DNA of 64,000 nucleotides from an uncultured Kineothrix sp. (GTDB lineage: Bacteria; Bacillota; Clostridia; Lachnospirales; Lachnospiraceae), in NCBI GenBank assembly GCA_910587275.1, contig CAJUMD010000003.1, forward strand, positions 1 through 64,000. Reading direction: 5' to 3'. How positions within the stretch are numbered: the first letter of the stretch is position 1; each line of letters begins with the position of its first letter. Positions 7,757 through 16,901 of the stretch are shown in pieces. The position numbers and the translations under genes are program-made. A model generated the notes under the pieces. It saw nothing but the letters and a program-made list of their open reading frames with translations, did not search any database and was not told the origin of the DNA.

Positions 7757-9109
7757 TCAGCCGGAAATGGTACGCCGTGCCACCCCCAAATACAGTCCGA
7801 CCGCTGCTGCCATCGTAACCACATCCGCCACTGCCTGCGCGCAGATGATTCCATAGTACCCTGCCGCATGTGCCAGCACCACAATACAGACGGCAAAAAA
7901 TACTCCCTGCCTTCCCAAGGACAATACCATCGCCGGTCCCGCTTTTCCCATTGCCTGGAAAACGGTAACGAACACAAGCACCACACCGGCAAAAGGAGCC
8001 GAAATAATCAGGCAGCGTATCATCAGCCCGCCGGCGCCTATGATATCCGCATCCGCCAGGAACATCCCCACAATCTGCGGGGCAAAAACCGCCAATACCA
8101 ATAATATAACAATGGAAAATACCATCTCCACCATCAGGTCAAACCGTATAATCCGCTTCAACCGTTCCCAGTTCTTTGCCCCGTAATTATACCCGATAAG
8201 CGGCTGGGCGCCAAATGCAAATCCTACCATCACCAATGCCACAATCATATTTACCTTCATGGCAATCCCCATGGCAGCCACTTTATCCGCACCGTAGACA
8301 ATCAGGTAACGGTTCGTCAGCGTAATACTGAAACTCTGCATCAGGTTCGTCACGGAAGCCGGAATGCCAATAAGCAAAATGTCAAAAACTTCTTTTCTCC
8401 CCACTTTCGCCTTCTTTATGGAAACCGTCAGCTTTTTACTCTTTCTCCATACGAAATAAATCAGGATGACATCCGTCAGCAGATTTCCCAAAACCGTGGC
8501 AATGGCCGCTCCTCCGGCTCCCATTCCCAACCCGAAGATAAAAACCGGATCCAGTATGATATTAGCCACCGAACCGGAAACCGTCCCAATCATGGACTCC
8601 ATAGCCATGCCTTCCGTACGGATCATGTTTCCAAGGTCCAAAGACACCATAACCGCCGGCGCACCCACCGCCATATACCGGTAATACTGTTCCGCATACC
8701 GGTATGTTTCCTGCGTTACGCCCAACAGCCGCAAAATGGGATGCTGGAAAACCAGCAAAACGGCACTGACCAGCAAACCCCCGAAAAGCGCCCCGTAAAA
8801 ACAGAATCCGCTCACATTCCTGCCGGCTTCCTCCCTCTTTTCACCAAATAGCCTGGAAACCGCCGAACTGCCGCCCAGCCCGAAAATATCACCAAGCGCA
8901 ATCAGCAGGATAAAAACCGGCGCACACAGGGATACCCCAGCAATCAAAGCCGTATTTTTTGTCTGCGCCACAAAATAAGTATCCACCATATTGTATACCA
9001 GGCTGACCACCATTCCGAGCACTACCGGCAAAGCCAGTTTAAAATAGGCTTTATGTACCGGGGCATGTTCAAATAAATCGTTTGTCTTTTGCGCTGAATC
9101 ATTCACCAT
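7757..9109 (-). CDS. MATE-family multidrug/Na+ antiporter
   Basis: 450 residues with about twelve membrane segments in two homologous halves, the MATE plan (MatE domains). Recognisable segments are LALPVVLGMVVSLVYNMVDTYFV at the first helix and GALFGG/GAGGAAIATVLGN around helices four to six. It would export cationic compounds in exchange for Na+ or H+. The start at 9109 (MVNDSAQ) is preferred because the frame further upstream overlaps the preceding permease gene and adds an atypical tail; the ribosome site is weak (GGGG five bases before). It is the last gene of the ATPase-permease-MATE cluster. Confidence 0.82.
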   Translation of the reverse strand: MVNDSAQKTNDLFEHAPVHKAYFKLALPVVLGMVVSLVYNMVDTYFVAQTKNTALIAGVSLCAPVFILLIALGDIFGLGGSSAVSRLFGEKREEAGRNVSGFCFYGALFGGLLVSAVLLVFQHPILRLLGVTQETYRYAEQYYRYMAVGAPAVMVSLDLGNMIRTEGMAMESMIGTVSGSVANIILDPVFIFGLGMGAGGAAIATVLGNLLTDVILIYFVWRKSKKLTVSIKKAKVGRKEVFDILLIGIPASVTNLMQSFSITLTNRYLIVYGADKVAAMGIAMKVNMIVALVMVGFAFGAQPLIGYNYGAKNWERLKRIIRFDLMVEMVFSIVILLVLAVFAPQIVGMFLADADIIGAGGLMIRCLIISAPFAGVVLVFVTVFQAMGKAGPAMVLSLGRQGVFFAVCIVVLAHAAGYYGIICAQAVADVVTMAAAVGLYLGVARRTISG

Positions 9110-9176
9110 AAAAACCCCATTTCCGCGCACTTCCTGCGCTTCCAAACACTGCGGATACCAAATACCGGACAGATAC

Positions 9177-10778
9177 TTATCCCACACTCTCCATCCGTTC
9201 AAAATTCAGCGCCGCAAGAATCATCATGGCAGCCGTCATGACCCCGACCACCACAATCAGTACCGCCAAACCAACCTCCAGCGAAACAAGCATGGTACCT
9301 GCCGCCGCACCCATGGCGCCGAAAGCAATTACAATTCCTTCAAAAAACAGCCGGGCAAACTGTTTCCCCACATTTCCCAAAAGATTACCCAAAAATGCCT
9401 CCAGCATAACCTCCGCATAGAGTTTACATGCCTGAAGACCGATATAAGCCGCAATAATCAGCAGGATTTGGAAAAACGGAATCCCCGCCACAATACCAGC
9501 AGGCAGCGTAAGCAGGCACCCGTCCACCAGCGCCCGGATATGCTCCATCAACGTCGCATACCACAGCTTGCGGAATGCACTGTCCGGAATCAGGAACGTA
9601 TAAGGCTTTGACAGTTCCTTCCCCCATTTTCCCGCATAACTGGCGAAAATAAAGGTCAGGTACGCCATCACGGCAAGAATGATAAAAGGCGCTTTTTCCC
9701 CAAAGTCTTCCCGGTATGCAAAAAACGCCATACCGATGCCGAGCGCAAGGCATACCAGTGTATAAAATCCGAAGATAAAAAAGCGATTCTTCTTATATTC
9801 CAAAAGCTGCCGGTAAAACAGCGCCTTCGCATAGCTTCCCCGGTAAGTCACCTCCGCTTTCCCGTATTTCTTCTTCCATCCGACAACTGCCACTTCCCCC
9901 CGTTTCCCCCTCTGCCTTGCTTCCTCGTAATCTTCGGCAAACTTAATGGCATCCTCATAATATTCCCCCGTACACTTCATGCGTACCGCCATGAAACACA
10001 GTACGGCAACGGATACGAAATACAGTGCCGAACATACCACGTTTACCGCAGTGGGACCCATGAAAAACAAATGCAGGAACGCAATATGCCATCCAATCAC
10101 AGGCACCATCTGGATGGCGGAGCTATGCAGGTATCCTGCCACTGCGGACATCCCCGCGCCCTCCTTCATGTATACCGCAACCCCAATCAGCACAAAAAGC
10201 CCCACCACCGCATACATCAGCAACTGAAAACGGAACATCTGCTCCTTGCCAAACTTTTCGTTCCCATAACAGAGAATCATCAGGGAACCTTCCAGCAGAT
10301 TTTCCACCACACCGGAAAACAGGAAATAGACTGCCATCTTCCACACCGGCATGGAAAACCATATCACGCCGCCCACCGTCATCAGCCCGCTCACTAACAG
10401 CCCAAGGAGAACCCCCCGGACATGGGCATACAGCAGGACGCGTTTCGGGTTTACCGGCGCCGGGAACAGGAAATGGATATCCGACTGCCGGAACACCAAT
10501 CCTTTCCTTTTGGAATAGGAAATTAAATTCGACGGAACAAAGAAAAATGTAAGGACCGTCAATACCACCGTCAGTGCGGAAGCCTTATCAATCCCAAAGG
10601 AATCAAACATGCTGTCAAAGCCTTCCCCAAACGTCGTAAAAAGAAATCCAAAATACCATATCACAAACGCAAGGTATATATAGGTAATCGGTTTACGGAG
10701 CGCTTTTTTGACACGGTTTTTCAGGATTTTCCGGTAAAGGTAAAAAAACGCCCGGACGCTGCCTGTTTTTGCTTCCAT
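9177..10778 (-). CDS. ABC exporter permease
   Basis: 533 residues. It has many hydrophobic segments spread over the length and basic loops (YSKRKG near residue 88; YEEARQRGKRGE near 285). It fits the 'putative ABC exporter' membrane subunits found beside single ATPases in Firmicutes. The substrate is unknown. The ATPase gene lies immediately upstream, with only two bases between that gene's stop and this start, so the two subunits are translated together. Confidence 0.75.
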   Translation of the reverse strand: MEAKTGSVRAFFYLYRKILKNRVKKALRKPITYIYLAFVIWYFGFLFTTFGEGFDSMFDSFGIDKASALTVVLTVLTFFFVPSNLISYSKRKGLVFRQSDIHFLFPAPVNPKRVLLYAHVRGVLLGLLVSGLMTVGGVIWFSMPVWKMAVYFLFSGVVENLLEGSLMILCYGNEKFGKEQMFRFQLLMYAVVGLFVLIGVAVYMKEGAGMSAVAGYLHSSAIQMVPVIGWHIAFLHLFFMGPTAVNVVCSALYFVSVAVLCFMAVRMKCTGEYYEDAIKFAEDYEEARQRGKRGEVAVVGWKKKYGKAEVTYRGSYAKALFYRQLLEYKKNRFFIFGFYTLVCLALGIGMAFFAYREDFGEKAPFIILAVMAYLTFIFASYAGKWGKELSKPYTFLIPDSAFRKLWYATLMEHIRALVDGCLLTLPAGIVAGIPFFQILLIIAAYIGLQACKLYAEVMLEAFLGNLLGNVGKQFARLFFEGIVIAFGAMGAAAGTMLVSLEVGLAVLIVVVGVMTAAMMILAALNFERMESVG

Positions 10779-10780
10779 CG

Positions 10781-11506
10781 TTACGCCCCCTCCCCTGTCC
10801 GGTCTTCTTTTCCGTGATCCCCTTCCGTCACATGGAAAAACAGTTCTTCCAAATCTTCCTCTTTTACTTCGCTCTTACGGTAAGCCGCCACAATATGCCC
10901 TTTTTCCATGACAAACATAATGTCCCACAAATCCTTTACCATTTCCAGCATGTGGGTACTGATCAGGACGGTAACGCCCGCTTCCTTTAATTCCAGTATG
11001 ACCTGTTTCAGCTCCTTAATTGCCGCAGGGTCTAACCCCACCATCGGCTCATCCAGCAGAATGACCTGCGGACGGATGATGAGCGCACAGCAGATGCTGA
11101 CCTTCTGCATCATCCCCTTGGAAAGTTCATCGCCCAGCTTATTCTGCTTATCCTGCAGCTCAAACCGTTCCAAAAGACTTCTGACCTCATCCTCGCCTGC
11201 CTGCACATGATAAGCATGGATAATGAAATCAATATGCTCCCTTACCGTCAACGCCTCATACATCGCCGGAAGTTCCGGCACATAGGCGAACACTTTCTTC
11301 GCTTCCGTACTGCGCGATTCCTTTCCGTTAATAAAAATCTTTCCCTTATAACGCAAAAGCCCTGCAATGCTCTTAATCACTGTGGATTTCCCTGCGCCGT
11401 TGGGACCGAGCAGAATACCGATTTCCCCGCTTCCCACGGCAAAGCTCACATCATCCGCCGCCTTATATTTCCCGTATTCTTTTGTCAAATTTCTGATATC
11501 CAGCAT
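10781..11506 (-). CDS. ABC transporter ATP-binding protein (exporter type)
   Basis: 241 residues, a single ATPase domain. Walker A GPNGAGKST (about 34-42), signature LSKGMMQK (about 127-134), Walker B VILLDEPMVGLDP, and the switch histidine in ISTHML are all present. A Lys replaces the usual Gly in LSGG, which is common in exporter ATPases of the CcmA/YtrB kind. AAGGAAAGGG precedes the ATG. It pairs with the permease directly downstream. Confidence 0.88.
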   Translation of the reverse strand: MLDIRNLTKEYGKYKAADDVSFAVGSGEIGILLGPNGAGKSTVIKSIAGLLRYKGKIFINGKESRSTEAKKVFAYVPELPAMYEALTVREHIDFIIHAYHVQAGEDEVRSLLERFELQDKQNKLGDELSKGMMQKVSICCALIIRPQVILLDEPMVGLDPAAIKELKQVILELKEAGVTVLISTHMLEMVKDLWDIMFVMEKGHIVAAYRKSEVKEEDLEELFFHVTEGDHGKEDRTGEGA

Positions 11507-11568
11507 TTTTTTACCCTTTCCTTATATTTTTTCATTCTCCCCATTCCTCAAACAATAAAATATTAGTC

Positions 11569-11608
11569 TTGACAGGAACCGTTGTCAATCGATAAATCGT
11601 TTTATCGC
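11569..11608 (+). promoter_or_regulatory. Promoter-like site with two inverted repeats
   Basis: TTGACA at 11569 is spaced 16 bases from GATAAA. Two inverted repeats overlap these elements: TTGACA...TGTCAA (11569-11588) and CGATAAA(TCGT)TTTATCG just after. The arrangement resembles an operator-covered promoter, but no complete gene follows it. Confidence 0.4.
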
Positions 11609-11671
11609 GCATAAAAATTCCAAGCCTGCGGATAATGTGGAAAAGAACCTGCAGGAAAACCGCAATGCGGA

Positions 11672-11767
11672 ATGGAACATAAAGTCCAGCTACTGAAACT
11701 GTTTATCCCGAAAAAGGAACAGAAACCCGCAGTGGAAGAAAAGAAATACATTATGATTGAAGGTTAA
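11672..11767 (+). pseudogene. 31-codon frame, possible gene remnant
   Basis: ATG to TAA without interruption: MEHKVQLLKLFIPKKEQKPA and a charged tail ending in MIEG. There is no ribosome site and no recognised family. An alternative frame upstream (VEKNLQENRNAEWN) is also open. It might be the C-terminal end of a lost gene or chance. Confidence 0.25.
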
Positions 11768-11799
11768 GAATTGAAGGTTAAGAAAGGAAAAAAATGAAA

Positions 11800-11828
11800 G
11801 GGAAGGGCAATGGCCCCTCCTTTTTTAT
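11800..11828 (+). terminator. Weak intrinsic terminator
   Basis: A GGGC/GCCC stem with AATG loop and partially paired flanks is followed by CTTTTTT. It would end transcription from the promoter-like site at 11569. Confidence 0.45.
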
Positions 11829-11923
11829 GCGCATTCCCGTGCAGAAGAACTATGCCGCTATGCGGCGCACGAGGTTATTTATAATCTATTTATTCTATAT
11901 TAATAAAATTTTTATTTTTGTTA

Positions 11924-11951
11924 TTGATAAAATATAATTTTGTACTATAAT
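11924..11951 (+). promoter_or_regulatory. Housekeeping promoter for the chemoreceptor
   Basis: TTGATA (11924-11929) and TATAAT (11946-11951) are spaced 16 bases, in a very AT-rich stretch 59 bases before the start codon. No flagellar-type sigma sequence was found, so the receptor does not look sigma-28 dependent. Confidence 0.7.
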
Positions 11952-12009
11952 TAAACTAGTGTCGTTTAACAATTTATAGAAATTCACCAAAAATGAGGAG
12001 AGTGTAAGA

Positions 12010-13716
12010 ATGGACAAAAAGGAAAATATTGAGAAAAAACTAACTTATTCATTTTTTAAAGTATCTACCATTACGGCAGCAGCGGCCCTGTTGGCGCTCA
12101 TTGCGCTTATGGTCATTTCCAACAGATATTCTTATGCATTAACCAATTTCGGCTTTGCACAGGGAGATATCGGAAAAGCATTGTTTGAATTTGCAGATAT
12201 CCGCTCGTCGCTGCGCGCCGCCATCGGTTACGATGATGCGGACGCCATTGCCACCGTGGTAAAACAGCATGACGATAAGAAAGTCATATTTGAGCAGTGT
12301 TTCGCCCAGGTGGAAAATACCATTGTATCGGATGACGGCAGGATAACCTACGATGCCATCAAAGCAGAACTGGACGCTTACTGGAAGCTGGACGCGGAAA
12401 TTTTAGCCCTTGGGACATCCCAGGACCCGGAATCCGACCAAAAGGCACAGGAAATGGCTTTAAACCAGCTTTCCAGTGCCTACAACAGTATTTACAATAA
12501 ACTGGAAGAACTTTTAAACGTAAAAGTGGAACAGGGAAACGCTCTTTCCAAAACCCTTACCATTACCGATTGGGTGCTTGCCATATTCATCATCCTATCG
12601 ATTATCGTGTCCTTAATACTCTCCACCAAAATCGGCAAAAACATTGCCCGGAAGATTTCCGTTCCTTTGGGCAAGCTGGGGGAACGGCTTAAAACATTTG
12701 CCGTAGGCGATCTCTCCTCCCCTTTCCCTGTAATAGACACAAAAGACGAAGTGGAAGACATGGGAAAAGATGCCACCGGCATGGCGGAAAACCTGAGTAT
12801 GATTATTACCGATATCGGCAAAGTACTTGGGGAAATGGCAGGCGGGAATTATGACGTGCATTCCGGCATTGCAGACCGTTATACCGGGGACTTTAAGAAA
12901 ATGTACGAATCCATGCGCGGGCTCAGGGACCAAATGACGGAAACCTTATTGTCCATCGGGGAAGCATCCAGCCATGTATCCATCGGTTCCGGGGATTTGG
13001 CAAGCGCTTCACAGTGTTTGGCGGAGGGCGCAACGGAACAGGCGAGCGCGGTGGAAGAACTTCATGCAACCATTTCCGATATTACCGCAACCATGGAAAA
13101 GAGCGTTGAAAGAGCGGATGAATCTTACATAAAGGCACAGCAGTATGCAAACCAGGCAGATAACAGCCGCGAGGAAATGAATACGATGATGACGGCAATG
13201 GAACGGATTAACGATGCTTCCACCAGAATCGGGGATATCATTTCCGAAATCGAATCCATTGCGGCACAAACTAACCTTTTATCCCTAAACGCTTCCATCG
13301 AGGCGGCAAGGGCAGGGGAATCGGGACGCGGTTTTGCGGTTGTGGCAGACCAAATCCGGGAACTGGCAGACCAAAGTGCAAAAGCGGCTGTGGATACAAG
13401 GGAATTAATCGAAAGCTCCATCAAGGAAGTTTCCGAAGGAAACAAAGCGGCAGAACGCGCATCCAATGCCATTGAATCCGTAGTAGACGGTATCAAGCAG
13501 ATTGCGGACTTCTCCAAAAACCTGAAAGTCATGGTGGAAGGACAAACGGAAGCCATGCGGCAGGCAGAAATCGGCGTAAACCAGATTTCGGAAGTGGTCC
13601 AAAGCAACGCTGCAACCGCGGAAGAAGCATCGGCAACCAGCGAGGAATTGTCCGCACAGGCAACCATACTGGACAATCTCGTGGGACAGTTTGCACTGCC
13701 CAAAAAACGCCATTGA
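12010..13716 (+). CDS. Methyl-accepting chemotaxis protein
   Basis: 568 residues. TM1 is at about 18-36 and TM2 at about 187-207. They enclose a helical extracellular domain of about 150 residues of four-helix-bundle type. A HAMP region follows (about 210-260), then a long coiled coil. The signalling tip lies near residue 420 with [20 protein letters not shown] and [16 protein letters not shown], the hallmark of MCPs. The C-terminus has no CheR-docking pentapeptide. The ligand is unknown. GAGGAG precedes the ATG by about eight bases. It stands alone with its own promoter. Confidence 0.93.
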   Translation: MDKKENIEKKLTYSFFKVSTITAAAALLALIALMVISNRYSYALTNFGFAQGDIGKALFEFADIRSSLRAAIGYDDADAIATVVKQHDDKKVIFEQCFAQVENTIVSDDGRITYDAIKAELDAYWKLDAEILALGTSQDPESDQKAQEMALNQLSSAYNSIYNKLEELLNVKVEQGNALSKTLTITDWVLAIFIILSIIVSLILSTKIGKNIARKISVPLGKLGERLKTFAVGDLSSPFPVIDTKDEVEDMGKDATGMAENLSMIITDIGKVLGEMAGGNYDVHSGIADRYTGDFKKMYESMRGLRDQMTETLLSIGEASSHVSIGSGDLASASQCLAEGATEQASAVEELHATISDITATMEKSVERADESYIKAQQYANQADNSREEMNTMMTAMERINDASTRIGDIISEIESIAAQTNLLSLNASIEAARAGESGRGFAVVADQIRELADQSAKAAVDTRELIESSIKEVSEGNKAAERASNAIESVVDGIKQIADFSKNLKVMVEGQTEAMRQAEIGVNQISEVVQSNAATAEEASATSEELSAQATILDNLVGQFALPKKRH

Positions 13717-13738
13717 CTTTTCCACGCAAATTCCTTAA

Positions 13739-13871
13739 TATAATAGTTACCTGACATGAAGATGCCGTTTTATGCAATCCGGGTGAAAGGTGACAGCCTG
13801 ATACAATTTTAGAAAATAAATGGATTTTCCAATCGGTATTTGCTGCACCTGATTTTCAGGTGCAGCATTTT
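13739..13871 (+). promoter_or_regulatory. Leader with promoter and terminator ahead of the hyd operon
   Basis: TATAAT at 13739-13744 begins a region of about 95 nt that is not coding, followed by a perfect 10-bp terminator stem GCTGCACCTG/CAGGTGCAGC (13842-13851 with 13857-13866) and ATTTTT. A -35 at normal spacing is poor. The terminator could end the chemoreceptor mRNA, or act as an attenuator for the hyd operon, which starts 47 nt later. The leader body (about 13751-13830) does not match a riboswitch class I know. Confidence 0.5.
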
Positions 13872-13917
13872 TAGGAATTTTTTTATTAAAACAAATAACA
13901 GAAAGAAGGGACACGAT

Positions 13918-14184
13918 ATGGAAACCCGTGTAGCCGTAATGGGAATTATTGTGGAATGCACCGATTCCGTGGAACAGTTAAACGCCATTCTCCACGATTT
14001 CGGGAACTATATCATAGGAAGGATGGGAATTCCTTACCGGGAGAAAAAAGTCAATATCATCAGCATTGCCATGGATGCACCGCAGGATACCATTTCCTCC
14101 CTGTCGGGCAAAATCGGAAAACTGGAAGGGGTAAGCGTCAAAACAGCCTATTCCAACCTTATTACCCCACAGCAGCCAAATTAA
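13918..14184 (+). CDS. TM1266-family iron-only hydrogenase system regulator
   Basis: 88 residues with the beta-alpha-beta pattern of a small ACT/NikR-C-like domain: METRVAVMGIIVE, HDFGNYIIGRMGIPY, VNIISIAMDAP, LSGKIGKLEGVSVKTAYS. This matches the TM1266 family, which is nearly always encoded with hydE, hydG and hydF and is thought to regulate hydrogenase genes or maturation. The start at 13918 follows AAGAAGGG by seven bases. It is the first gene of the maturation operon. Confidence 0.85.
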   Translation: METRVAVMGIIVECTDSVEQLNAILHDFGNYIIGRMGIPYREKKVNIISIAMDAPQDTISSLSGKIGKLEGVSVKTAYSNLITPQQPN

Positions 14185-14264
14185 CCAAACCCTATCCGCC
14201 AAACATCAAAGGTACCTGTGATTTTTGACGGACATGGTTGGATGGACGGAGTACAACAAAACAG

Positions 14265-15332
14265 ATGAACGGAACATTATACGGACTCATCCGCAAACTG
14301 GAACAGACCCGCTCCCTAACCCGTACCGAATACGAATATTTAATCACCCACCGGTCGCAGGAAGCGGCAGACACGTTAGCACAAAAAGCCGTCTCTGCCA
14401 GGCGTCGGATATACGGCAACGCCGTATACGTCAGAGGCTTAATTGAAATCAGCAATATCTGTAAAAACGACTGCCTCTACTGCGGCATCCGCAGAAGCAA
14501 CCGGCGCTGTGAGCGGTACCGGCTGGATGCCGGACAGATTTTGTCATGCTGTATGGAAGGATATGCTTTGGGATTCCGCACCTTTGTCCTGCAGGGCGGG
14601 GAAGACGGTTTCTTTACCGATGAAATCCTGTGCGGCATCATCCGCAGCATCAAAGAACGCCACCCGGACTGCGCCGTCACGCTTTCCCTCGGCGAACGGA
14701 AACCCTTAAGTTACCAAAGGCTTTTTGACGCTGGTGCGGACCGGTACCTGCTGCGCCATGAAACGGCAGACCGCAGCCATTACCACAGACTCCATCCGCC
14801 GGACATGTCTTTCACCCGGCGGATGGAATGTCTGCGGAGCCTGCGGGAAACCGGTTACCAGACCGGCTGCGGTTTTCTGGTGGGTTCCCCTTACCAAACG
14901 GCGGAAACTTTAGCCATGGATTTAAAGTTTGTTGAAACATTCCGGCCGGACATGTGCGGCATCGGTCCGTTTATTCCCCATAACGATACGCCCTTTCGCG
15001 ACATGCCTGCCGGGGACACGGAACTTACCTGTTATCTTCTCTCCATTCTGCGCCTGATTCATCCCCCGGTGCTGCTTCCGGCAACCACGGCACTCGGTAC
15101 CTTAGACCCGGATGGAAGGGAAAAGGGAATTTTAGCAGGGGCAAACGTAGTCATGCCCAACCTGTCCCCCCCATCCGTCCGGAAAAAATACGAACTTTAC
15201 AACAACAAGCTCTGTACCGGCGATGAATCCGCCCAAGCCAAAGAACACCTCGCCCAAAGGATGAAATCCATTGGTTACGAAATCGTAACGGAACGCGGGG
15301 ATGCCAAAACCGGAAACAATAAAATCAGATAA
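14265..15332 (+). CDS. hydE: [FeFe]-hydrogenase maturation radical SAM protein HydE
   Basis: 355 residues. HydE is a radical SAM enzyme that helps build the dithiomethylamine-containing diiron subcluster of [FeFe] hydrogenase. The CX3CX2C cluster motif is CKNDCLYC (about residues 66-73), followed by LQGGED, TLSLGE, ADRYLLRHETA and GIGPFIPHNDTP, all typical of HydE. The start at 14265 (MNGTLYG) aligns with the N-terminus of known HydE; an in-frame ATG at 14238 would add nine residues. Both have weak ribosome sites. It lies between the TM1266 regulator and hydG in one operon. Confidence 0.93.
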   Translation: MNGTLYGLIRKLEQTRSLTRTEYEYLITHRSQEAADTLAQKAVSARRRIYGNAVYVRGLIEISNICKNDCLYCGIRRSNRRCERYRLDAGQILSCCMEGYALGFRTFVLQGGEDGFFTDEILCGIIRSIKERHPDCAVTLSLGERKPLSYQRLFDAGADRYLLRHETADRSHYHRLHPPDMSFTRRMECLRSLRETGYQTGCGFLVGSPYQTAETLAMDLKFVETFRPDMCGIGPFIPHNDTPFRDMPAGDTELTCYLLSILRLIHPPVLLPATTALGTLDPDGREKGILAGANVVMPNLSPPSVRKKYELYNNKLCTGDESAQAKEHLAQRMKSIGYEIVTERGDAKTGNNKIR

Positions 15333-15353
15333 AACCAGGAAGGAAGAACCATT

Positions 15354-16802
15354 ATGGCAACCTATAACCCAAAATCCTTAAAAGCAGAAGAATTTATCAA
15401 CGACGGGGAAATCCTCGCCACTTTGGAATATGCGGAGCAAAATAAACATAACGCCGCCCTTATCGACAGGATTCTGGCCAAAGCGCGTCCTCAGAAAACG
15501 GAAAAGGGATGCGTCTGCCAGGGACTGACCCACAGGGAGGCTTCCGTACTGCTCGCCTGTGACATTCCGGAAAAGGTGGAGGAAATCTACCGCATTGCGG
15601 AAGAAATCAAACTGGCTTTTTACGGCAACCGGATTGTCATGTTTGCCCCCCTGTATTTATCCAATTACTGCGTCAACGGCTGTCTGTACTGCCCTTACCA
15701 CATGAGCAACAAACACATTACCCGTAAGAAACTGACGCAGGAGGAAGTACGGCAGGAAGTTATCGCCCTTCAGGATATGGGGCACAAGCGCCTTGCCATT
15801 GAAGCCGGGGAAGACCCCGTGCAGAACCCCATCGAATACATTTTGGAGTGCATCCGCACCATCTATGGGATTAACCATAAAAACGGCGCCATCCGCCGTG
15901 TCAACGTCAATATTGCAGCGACCACGGTGGACAACTACCGCCGTTTGAAAGAAGCGGGCATCGGCACCTATATTCTTTTCCAGGAAACCTATCATAAAAA
16001 AAGCTATCTGGAGCTGCATCCCACCGGACCCAAACACGATTACGATTACCACACGGAAGCCATGGACCGCGCCATGGAAGGCGGCATCGACGATGTGGGG
16101 CTGGGCGTGCTTTTCGGTTTGGAAATGTATAAATATGAATTTGCCGGTCTTATCATGCATGCGGAACATTTGGAGGCTGTCCACGGCGTAGGCCCGCACA
16201 CTATCAGCATACCAAGAGTGAAACATGCCGACGACATCGACCCGGATGTTTTTGACAATTCCATCCCCGATGATATGTTTGCAAAAATCATTGCATGTAT
16301 CCGGCTTGCCGTTCCCTATACGGGCATGATTATTTCCACAAGGGAATCACAGGAAGTCCGGGAACAGGCGCTGCGCCTTGGCATTTCCCAGGTCAGCGGC
16401 GCTTCCCGCACCTCGGTAGGCGGTTATACGGAAAAAGAACGCCCCCACGATTCGGAGCAATTCGACGTTTCCGACCAGCGCTCCCTTGACGAAGTGGTAC
16501 ACTGGCTGATGCAAAACGGGCATATTCCTTCTTTCTGTACTGCCTGCTACCGGGAAGGACGCACCGGCGACCGTTTCATGAGCCTGTGCAAAACCGGGCA
16601 AATCTTAAACTGCTGCCACCCGAATGCGCTGATGACGCTGACCGAATATTTGGTGGACTACGCATCGGAAGAAACACGGAAAACCGGATTTGCCTTAATT
16701 GAACAGGAACTTTCCAAAATACCAAATGAAAAAGTACGCGCAACCGCTGCACGGAACATAGCGGACATAAAACACTCCAACCGCAGGGATTTCCGTTTTT
16801 AG
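15354..16802 (+). CDS. hydG: [FeFe]-hydrogenase maturation tyrosine lyase HydG
   Basis: 482 residues. HydG cleaves tyrosine with SAM to make the CO and CN- ligands of the H-cluster. The N-terminal radical SAM motif is CVNGCLYC (about 103-110). The C-terminal auxiliary cluster motif is CTACYREG...CC (about 395-425), the CX2CX22C site that binds the dangler iron. Length is normal for the family. AGGAAGGAA lies just before the ATG. It sits 21 bases after hydE. Confidence 0.95.
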   Translation: MATYNPKSLKAEEFINDGEILATLEYAEQNKHNAALIDRILAKARPQKTEKGCVCQGLTHREASVLLACDIPEKVEEIYRIAEEIKLAFYGNRIVMFAPLYLSNYCVNGCLYCPYHMSNKHITRKKLTQEEVRQEVIALQDMGHKRLAIEAGEDPVQNPIEYILECIRTIYGINHKNGAIRRVNVNIAATTVDNYRRLKEAGIGTYILFQETYHKKSYLELHPTGPKHDYDYHTEAMDRAMEGGIDDVGLGVLFGLEMYKYEFAGLIMHAEHLEAVHGVGPHTISIPRVKHADDIDPDVFDNSIPDDMFAKIIACIRLAVPYTGMIISTRESQEVREQALRLGISQVSGASRTSVGGYTEKERPHDSEQFDVSDQRSLDEVVHWLMQNGHIPSFCTACYREGRTGDRFMSLCKTGQILNCCHPNALMTLTEYLVDYASEETRKTGFALIEQELSKIPNEKVRATAARNIADIKHSNRRDFRF

Positions 16803-16901
16803 GTTTGGACTTTTTTTGCACATACCCCGGGATTTTTACGGAGCAATCCATTCTACACATGGAATTTATCCGTCTCTCACGAAAAAGGAGCACAGCATAC
16901 T

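Larger units (their letters stand above)
11507..12009. other. 503-nt gene-poor spacer
   Basis: It holds, from left to right, a promoter-like site with two inverted repeats (11569-11608), a 31-codon frame that may be a gene remnant (11672-11767), a duplicated 14-nt unit ATTGAAGGTTAAGA at about 11756-11783, a weak terminator (about 11800-11828) and the chemoreceptor promoter (11924-11951). It looks like the wreck of a former small gene with its own control signals. Confidence 0.5.

Noticed and set aside
13717..13850. c-di-GMP or cobalamin riboswitch before the hyd operon
   Set aside because: Short matches (ACGCAAA, GGGTGAAAGG) occur, but the remaining conserved core positions of either class are missing.
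15657..16226. Long antisense frame in hydG
   Set aside because: It lies wholly opposite a well-supported radical SAM gene and shows no family features.
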